DNA of 64,000 nucleotides, from the NCBI GenBank assembly GCA_022494885.1, contig JAGVSM010001368.1, forward strand, positions 62,001 through 126,000. Reading direction: 5' to 3'. Below, piece after piece: positions 14,301-23,300 of this stretch (its first letter is position 1; every line of letters begins with the position of its first letter). Under the pieces are notes generated by a model. That model worked only from the letters and a program-made list of their open reading frames with translations. It ran no database searches and was not told the DNA's origin. A program made the position numbers and the translations under genes. This DNA comes from Micrasema longulum. Taxonomy: Eukaryota; Arthropoda; Insecta; Trichoptera; Brachycentridae.

Positions 14301-17300
14301 TAACCATTGGTTTTTCCCTTAATTATGATTAATGTACATGCTATAGTTCATAAGATTATTTTTATTTTCTACTTAAGTACCTTGAATTATTTAACTATAT
14401 AAGGACATTCAATCCATATAATCTTCAAATGCGTTTGAAAATGCCCTAACACGGCGAAACAATTGTCACGAAATTTTTGTTTTTACATTTTTTATATTTG
14501 TAAAAATAAAATAAAGCGTTCAGTAGACTCAAATCAGTGTTTGATTTCTTATATTATAAGTTTAAAAATGATAATAAGTTTCATATTTTCATTGAGAAAG
14601 TTCGTTTTCAACTTAAGTTATCCAAAACGAAGGCCATTTTCAGGAGAAGTGTACAAGCGAGGGAACTACTTGCAAACCCGGCAAAATCCGAAATCTAAAA
14701 AAAGTGAGATGTTAATTTAAACTTATTCAGAATACAATTTTTTACAATAATTATAAGATTTTCATTTAAAAATACGGCTTGATTGGTAAGAACTTGACTT
14801 TTAACTCATCGGGTTTGTTGCAAACATGGCAACCTCAACTTGAGTATTGTAAAGTTGGAATGTGTAAAATTAAATTAATTATTTCACTACTGTCTCTTGA
14901 CATAATGCTTTTGCCATTACTGCTTACGTATAAAATATTTACTCATTAAAATAAAAAAAAGAAGTTTCTAAAAAAAAGTTGAAGCTAGTAAAAATTGTAA
15001 TTGTAAAAAAATAAATTGATGTTGTAAAAAAATTTTTTTTTTTTTTTGTGATTTGCTCAAAATTAAGAAAGATGGATTTTGCCGGGTTTGCAAATAGTAC
15101 CCTTAAGTGTAAGTTTTGTCTAAGGGAAGAGACCATTGCAGGAGACTGCTGCGAGACATTGTATAGATTTATAGACTATTAATGTTTATGTATTCACTTT
15201 TATTTGCAGTATTCCTTAATAATGAGGATCTTGGCCTCAGAGTTAAGGATACGTTATTATTTTTAATAATATGTGTCCTAGTATTGAAAAAATAAATAAA
15301 TATATATTAATACATTTTATAAATGGTACAGGTTTTTAAAAAATTCTAAACAGATCTACTTTTGTACATCTAGTAAATGTTATCACTGTAACACTCGAAA
15401 AAAAAGACTAACTCGTGCTTGGAGAGTGACTTAACACTTTTGTAATTGTTTATATAATTTTGAATATACGAGTATATGAGAAAAAAAAACATAGAACATA
15501 CAAAGAAAAAAAACAAAAAATAATCATACATTCATATTAATTAACATTTAATGCAGTTTTTATACGTGTTCAAAAAATTTCTTTAGATTGACTTAAAAAT
15601 TCATTTATTGATATTTTTTTTATTGTTTTTAGTTCATTGGGGAGATAATTATAATTTTTTGCATCTTTGAAGACAAAGCTATTTTGACCATGGCTTGTGT
15701 GGAATTTAGGAATTTTAATATTATTTTGGTATCTGAGTGACTTATTCATGTCAAATTCTTTTATTTTTTCGTCTTTATATTTTTATATAATGTAATTTAT
15801 TTTATACAGAGTGTCTACTGTATGAACCTCAAATATTTTAATGACACTTTCCGTGTCTGCTATATGAACATTAAACATGTTATATAGACTTTCCGTGTTG
15901 AATGTTGAGGGTTTCTTTAGAATTACTTGTAATATTTGTACCGTTTTAAGAGTAATATTTAAACTGTTTTAATATTTGTACTGTTTTAAGTTTTAATATA
16001 TTGGCATATGAACCACCCTACTCTATAGTAACATATTGTAACAAAGATTGTACAATTGAGTAATAAGCTATTTTAAAATTGTAGATTTTTAAAATATTAT
16101 ATAAATCTTATAAATATGTATATACATTTTCTAATACGTTTAACTAGTTCACTAATATGGTCTTTCCATTTTAAGTTTTGGTCTATGTATACACGAAGAT
16201 ATTTTATTTTATCTTTTGTACCAAGTACTGAATAATATGAATAAATAAATTTAAAAAATAAAAACGAACAAATGTTACAAATAAAACGTAGTTTACATTT
16301 GAAAATAATTAGAATTGAAATACCTTTGCTTACAAAATGATAAGCAGATTTTGTTTTCGAAAGCGGTGGTCTTTTCATATTTTGAGAATGCATTTTATGC
16401 ATAATGCAACTTACGATATTTTTAAATTCTAATTTCTAAAATCATAAAATTATTCGATCACAAATCACGTCGAATTTCGAAAGTAAAATGCGGTAAATAT
16501 TCACAAGTATTTCCGCAGTTCTTGTGAAGTCTTGCGTCACTGTTGGTACGTGAATAGAATGATAAGTTTTTGAGAAGTTCAAGAACTAATTGCAAAAAAA
16601 ATATTCGCAATCATACAAAATTATACACCTTTCTCTAAGTCATTAAAATGTTTATATCGCAAGTGAGTGATAATAATGGCATAAGTCCAAGTGTCGCTTT
16701 TAAGTCAAGTATGCAAAAATATTTCTTAATATATTTCCCATCCACACAATGAGGAAGTTCAGTGGTTTTATTTAATTTAATAAATCGTTAATAGACTATT
16801 AAACTAAGCCAATTTTTTTCGATTTTGATATATCATATTATCAGCGCTACCATTTTTAAAGTTTTGTATTTTGTTTTATTTATTTATATATACGCCCAAT
16901 GGGCATTTTTAAGGACATACTTAAACATATTAAAAAAGTAGAAAGACTCAATGGTATATAGTAGACTTTTTGGGAGTAGACTCGGGCGAGAGGTGTTTAT
17001 AATTTAATTTGATTCAGTGATCGTTTGAAAAAAGACAACTTGTTATCGAAGAAATCAAGACTGGTATGTTTGTTGGCAGACCTAAGAATTCTGGGCATAG
17101 GGGAATGAAAACCATAGTTATTTCTGAAATAACTCCGCGTGTGACGTCAAAGTTGCATTTCCGCTTATTCTCATTTAGTTCTTCCCATTGGTCCAGAAAC
17201 GGCAAACAGACCGAAAATCATCCATGGCTCTCATATCATAAGTTGATTCATATGAACCAGTGACCTCATTCAAAGTGATGCGTTTTTATAAAAATATTGA

Positions 17301-20300
17301 ATTTTTTTCGTACATTTTCAAGAAACTTTGCCGTACAATTTAATGCTCTAATTTTTACCCCGCGCAAGAAAACATTTTATGTGTCTAATTTCCCGTAGGA
17401 CTGAATTTTTTTTTTAACAATTTCTTAAAATTATTAGTGCAGACCTCTTTATTTTTATTCTAGAAATAATAGTAGAACAATGATCGAAATTTCATTAATA
17501 TTTTTCAAAACATTTCAAATTAGATAGCACGAGTGAGTGGACTTTTAAGTTGTGCCTATGTTTTCGCTAATGAATGCTAGTCCACTGCATAACGTGGTAC
17601 AAAATGTGCTGTAGAAAAAGTTTTTTTAGTAATGTTACTGTTGTTCCCGGCTGTAAAAAATAGTTTTTTCAGTAATGTCACTGTTATTCCCGGGGCGCGA
17701 TAGGAATTTAATTAAATAAATAATGAAAAGCGATTATTTCGTGAATTTTTTTATACTTCAACTGATTAAAACACGAAAGAAATATGGTGTGCAAACACAA
17801 CAGAATTGTGAATGTTACAATAAAAATAAAATTATCGTTACAATCATCCAATGATTTTTATATCAACCATAACAGTAATTGAAAAGACAAGCAATCCAAT
17901 AACGGCTTTTTAATATAACAGTTATTGTCTCGAAATTGAGACTTAGCGGGTTATTCCTTTACAAATTAAAAAAAAGGGATTGGGAAGTTTATCTAAATGA
18001 GGGTATGAAAGGCAAACTCAGAAATCTTCATTGAAGGAGTTACTGAGAGTTTGCGAAAAACTTTGAAAAAAGAACTGTGAGATTTCTAATTATACTTAAC
18101 TAACTCAATGGAAGTCTGATTTTGTAAGATTTAGAGACAGTTTTGAATTACACTATTTTTTAGGTAGGTAGATTTGTATTTAGAGTTTGTTTTGTCTTCA
18201 ACAACTAATTTTCCGATTTTGGTTGAGATTTCTGATTTTTCTTCTTATACCTTCATGTATACAATGTATTCGTTAAAGGCATACCGGTCTATTTTGATCA
18301 AATCTCACGAGGCTTAAATTCAGTATGTACTACAAAAGTTTTCAAAATTGTACTGGAATTAACAGCACATAAACCCTGTAAATACCTAGTATATCATATT
18401 CTCTTCTCACAGAGGACTTTTGTATTTGTTGAAATATCAGTAGACTAAAATAAGTGCCATTTAACGAAGTTTTAACATCTCTATTTTCTATTTAAAATTT
18501 AATTGTGATTTTTTTTTTAATTACCTATAAAACTTATGATTACGTATTTGAAACGGAGAACCGTTTAGAAAAGATAACATTAAAGCCTCGGCATTATGAA
18601 GTACACACACCTTGCAACATTCTACTCGTGTTTGAACAACCATGTTTTCTCTTCAATCTGTTGAATTTTATAAAATAAAACATCTGAAATCAGTATTGAT
18701 GCGGATGAAAACCATCAGAATCAATTCACCAACACTTAAATTTTTCTACATCTCTAAGTCCGGTTGGTTTTATAAACAATATTTTGAGTTTACATATTTA
18801 TATATTGGTTACCATAAAAGCCATTTTGCATATTCAACTAGCTATCGTAGATTTTTTTTAAATATCTAATACCTATTCATGCATTCTTAATAATCTCACA
18901 TTAACAATTTTTTTTTGATGGTAAAGTATTTTATACAATAGTCCTTGAATTGAAAACGTGGCCATTTTGAGATATTTATCGTCTTATATTGCTGAGCATA
19001 TTTCTGAGTAAAGATACGCAACTTCAAATAACAACAAGTTATTGGAACCAGTTATATCTTACTAAACAGTAAATACAATACGATTATTTATATTGCAGGG
19101 ATGAATGTATTAAAAAAAATTAATGTAAACATTTTAAACAAATAATATCAGTTAAATAATTTGACAGTCTAGTTAAAACAACTAAGGAACTATGAAATAA
19201 AAAATAAACAATTAGCTACACCAAGTAATACCATTTTTAATTTATATCATAGGCTTTATGACTAAATATACTAATGATTGTAATAGTCTACCCCTTTCTA
19301 AGATATCGTATGAGTTGTTATTAGAAAATTTGCATATTTTTATTTTTTATTTTTATTTTCTTTTATTCAGGAAACATACAGTACAGTTACAAAGTTTAAT
19401 ATTTTACACAATTGGACTTAATTTTAATGGACCAGGGAAGTTTCCATATTAAAAAGCAATTAAATGTAAGGTTAATTATGAAAGTATAAAAAAGAGAAGG
19501 AAAAAGAAAACAAAAATGAAAGTTGTTTAAAAATTAAAATTTAAGTGAAAAAAATTATATTTTAAGGTTTGTAGTTTGTAGTGAGTATTTACAAATGGAA
19601 ATAATATTAAAAATGAAGAAAACTTGTAAGAGTAATTAAGAATTAAGAATGGAAATAAAGAATGAAAAACATGCTCAGATGTAAAAATAAAATAAAATAG
19701 TAATTACATTTTTTTTTAAAAAAGGAAAAACATAAACACATATTTATTTAAAGGGATTCATCCTCGCTTTCAACTAAACGCATAGTAACTGATGTTATCA
19801 CGCTACATAATATTGTGAATAATTTTATAGATTGTCCATGCTTGCCAAATTAAATAAACTTTAGGATTCCATTTAAGACCACCAGACTTAGATGCACTTA
19901 CCAAACAGAATCATTTCAAACAAATTCTGCTAAGTTATAACTGTTTTTTTAAATATTTTTTACTGTTTTATTTAATACATTTTTTACTGTGCTTTTTCTA
20001 CCATGTATTTTACTATGTTTTTGACTTTATTGTTACGCCTACTTTTTTTTCTGTGTATTAATTACTGTTATTTTTTATATACATTTTTGTCTATCTTAGA
20101 ACGGGTAAAACGTTAAATAACCCTAGTTAGACAGTCATAGCAACTTTTGTATAAATATGTAATTTTTTGTACATGATATTATACTAAATAAATAAGTTAT
20201 CAGTAAAAACATGGTTAAATTAGTCACTCTTTTCCTACTTAATAATTATATTGATGAAAAAACCTTTCTTTATTTGTATGTATAAATATGTACGTGCATT

Positions 20301-23300
20301 TAAAAAAAATATATTTCACTTTGTAAAAAGTAAGTTTCGTACTTTTAAATAACTTTTTTTGTGTCATATTCAACATGATTTTCTTACCTTACCTTTTAAA
20401 TCTTTGTAAAACTGCTACCTATTATTGTTTATAAACTTTATTATGTATAATACAAGCAAATTTAGTATTTTAAAAGCCCTATGGGCGTTTAGTGAATAAA
20501 AAAAAATTGATAAAATAAATTGGAAGAAATCCGGTATTCTTCTTTCAGATATTAAATTTCACTTTGTAAAAAGTAAATTGCGTACTTTTAAATAACTTCT
20601 TTTGTATCATATTCAACATGATTTTCTTACCTACTTTTTAAACCTTTGTAAAACTGCTACCTATTATTGTTTATAAACTTTATTATGTATTATATAAGCA
20701 AATTTTGTTTTATAAAAGCCCCATGGGCGTTTAATGTGTAAAAAAAATTGATAAAAAAAATTGGAAGAAATCCGGTATTCTTCTTTCAGATATTAAATTT
20801 TACTTTGTAAAAAGTAAATTGCGTACTTTTAAATAACTTCTTTTGTATCATATTCAACATGATTTTCTTACCTACTTTTTAAACCTTTGTAAAACTGCTA
20901 CCTATTATTGTTTATAAACTTTATTTTGTATTATATTAGCAAATTTTATATTGTAAAAGCCCTATGGGCGTTTAATGTAAAAAAAAATATTTAAAAAAAT
21001 GGGATATGATTTAAGACAAATATGTTTAATTTTTGGTCTAATTTTTGAACAATTATACCAACAAAGGTTGCACGTGAGCATTAATTAATTAATCCAACGG
21101 AGCAGGGGGTAGCGTGAGTAAACAGATAATAACTAACGTACTTAGGCCCTCTTCTCACGGAACGTAATGAGGAAACAAAAGAACTAAAAAAAACGAAAAT
21201 CTGCGGGCAGTAGAACATGTTTTTCCATGCTGCCAGTGTTTAAGTCCCGGTGTCCACATGAAAACGAAGATTACCCTGTTAGGACTGGATTGGCATATGA
21301 ATGCAAATCACAGACACTAACAATAAGGTCTACTGAGGCGCTGGACATGTTTGAAAGGAGAGTTCTTTGCCAAATCTGTGGTCCCGTGAAAGATAGAGAA
21401 AAGTGGCGCATAAGCAAAATGGCGAATTGTACAGCATCTATGAAGTCCCTAGTATCTTAATACTCGCGCATGCCAAATTCGCGAGTAACTAAGAGATTTA
21501 TGATTGGACATCCAGTGGGTAAAAGAAGGATTAGAAGACCCATACCATAAAAAGGAGGATACCATAAAAAAAGATGCAGCACAGTTTTATAAATTGCAAA
21601 TTGGAAAACGGCAGCTCAAGACAGGCGGAGCTGGAGGCAAGAGCTGAAGGAGGCCAAGGCTCGTTTTGGGCTGTGGCGCCATCAAATTAGAATAATACCA
21701 ATGAATCTAGCGTTATTTCCAAAATAGTGCATATTATATCGGCTTTCAATGCTTCAAGAGTTATTGGTTTGCTATCGTAGATCATGGACTTAACGTAGTC
21801 CAATAAAAAATATTCCAATGGCCTCAAATTGCAGAATCGTGGAGGTAAATTAACAGGACCATTTGTGGTAATAATATTATCGCCAAAATTGTCACGCGGT
21901 AAATTAACTGTTTTACGGTAAGTAAGCATACGTTTGCCCAATTGCGCCCTGATTTTTAAATAAATTAAAGTAATTTGAAGGCGTTGTTCGAGTGTACGGC
22001 GTTCCATTATTCATGTTCAATTTTTTTTGTATTTCAAACAAAATTATTTCATTACTTTTGTCTTGATTTTTATGATAATATCAAATTATTTAAATTGAAG
22101 ATTTATTCATGAATTCAATTAATGTAGACAAAAAAACTATCTAGATAACCTTACCTTTATGTAATTAATGATGAAAATATACTGCAAATGGAATACCAGC
22201 CCCATGCACCGCTGTATGCGAATATGTACAGTTTAAGTTTTATGATTTAGTAATTTTGTAAGTTATTTATTTATTTATTTATTATATACATACGGCCTAA
22301 GTCAATTACAACAGTCACATGAAGAAACATAAATGCAAGAAACTGAACAAAAAGAACATAAACCTATTTAGCAAAGACAAACAAGGGCAAAACACTAATT
22401 GTACACAATATATTAAAAAAAACGAAAGACCTAAAACTTTGAGCTAAACCATGCCAATCCAACTTCATCCCACACTGTTTAGTCGTGAAGAGATCTACGA
22501 AAAGCCGGAAGATCTATCACAAAAAATTCCAAGTCGTGTGATGAATTGACCAATCTACACATTCTGGACATTGGGGCATAAAAACCAAAGTTGCTCTTAG
22601 AAGATTTTATAAATAGCAGATTTTGACTTCTGGTGACACGGTTGGGAACATGAAAAGAAATTGATTGCAACAGAGATGGGACATCACTTAAAGCATTAAG
22701 TTATATGAAATATAGATCGGATTTTGTTTTCAAAATGCATTGAAGGCTAAATCAAGTATATGTTTTGGTTTTTTCAATGATAAATAAGTGAGGTAGGGTT
22801 TTTTTACGTATTTGCATTCTTACAATTTACACAAACATTTTTGATTTTTCGGCTATTTTTAACTTTGAAATAACTCACTCATTTGAGTTGTGGTGGAGCA
22901 AGGTTTGAACATCAGACCTTTGATCCGTGAGTCCGCGACACTAACCACGGGACCACAACCCGTTTACATTTTATTTTATTGCACCACAACCCGGCAAATG
23001 TATTTTTTTGCACCACAACTGGCCGGAGGCTTCAATTACAGTAGTGAACTACCCGAACAAACCCGTAACCTTCCATGCTTGAGTATAATGTCTAAGCAAT
23101 ACACTACTGAGGTCATTGGGTTTATGACATGTCATATACCCGTAAATGCCATGACTTCCATATTTCCATCTAAAAACGTTCTTTCAAATACGAAATCATA
23201 AAAAACAAGTTTATCCACTTCCGTACAGTTGGATTATAAATTAAAAAAAACGTTATTTCTCGAAATTTTTTTTTAGCATGTTGCAAATGGTTTTTCGTGC

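Noticed and set aside
20314..21000. CRISPR array
   Set aside because: Units are 242 bp and adjoin directly, with no short repeat/spacer pattern, in a eukaryotic context.
22890..23201. 103-codon plus-strand frame near obst-B exon 1
   Set aside because: Its first third is the antisense of a SINE head. The rest shows no motif or splice evidence.
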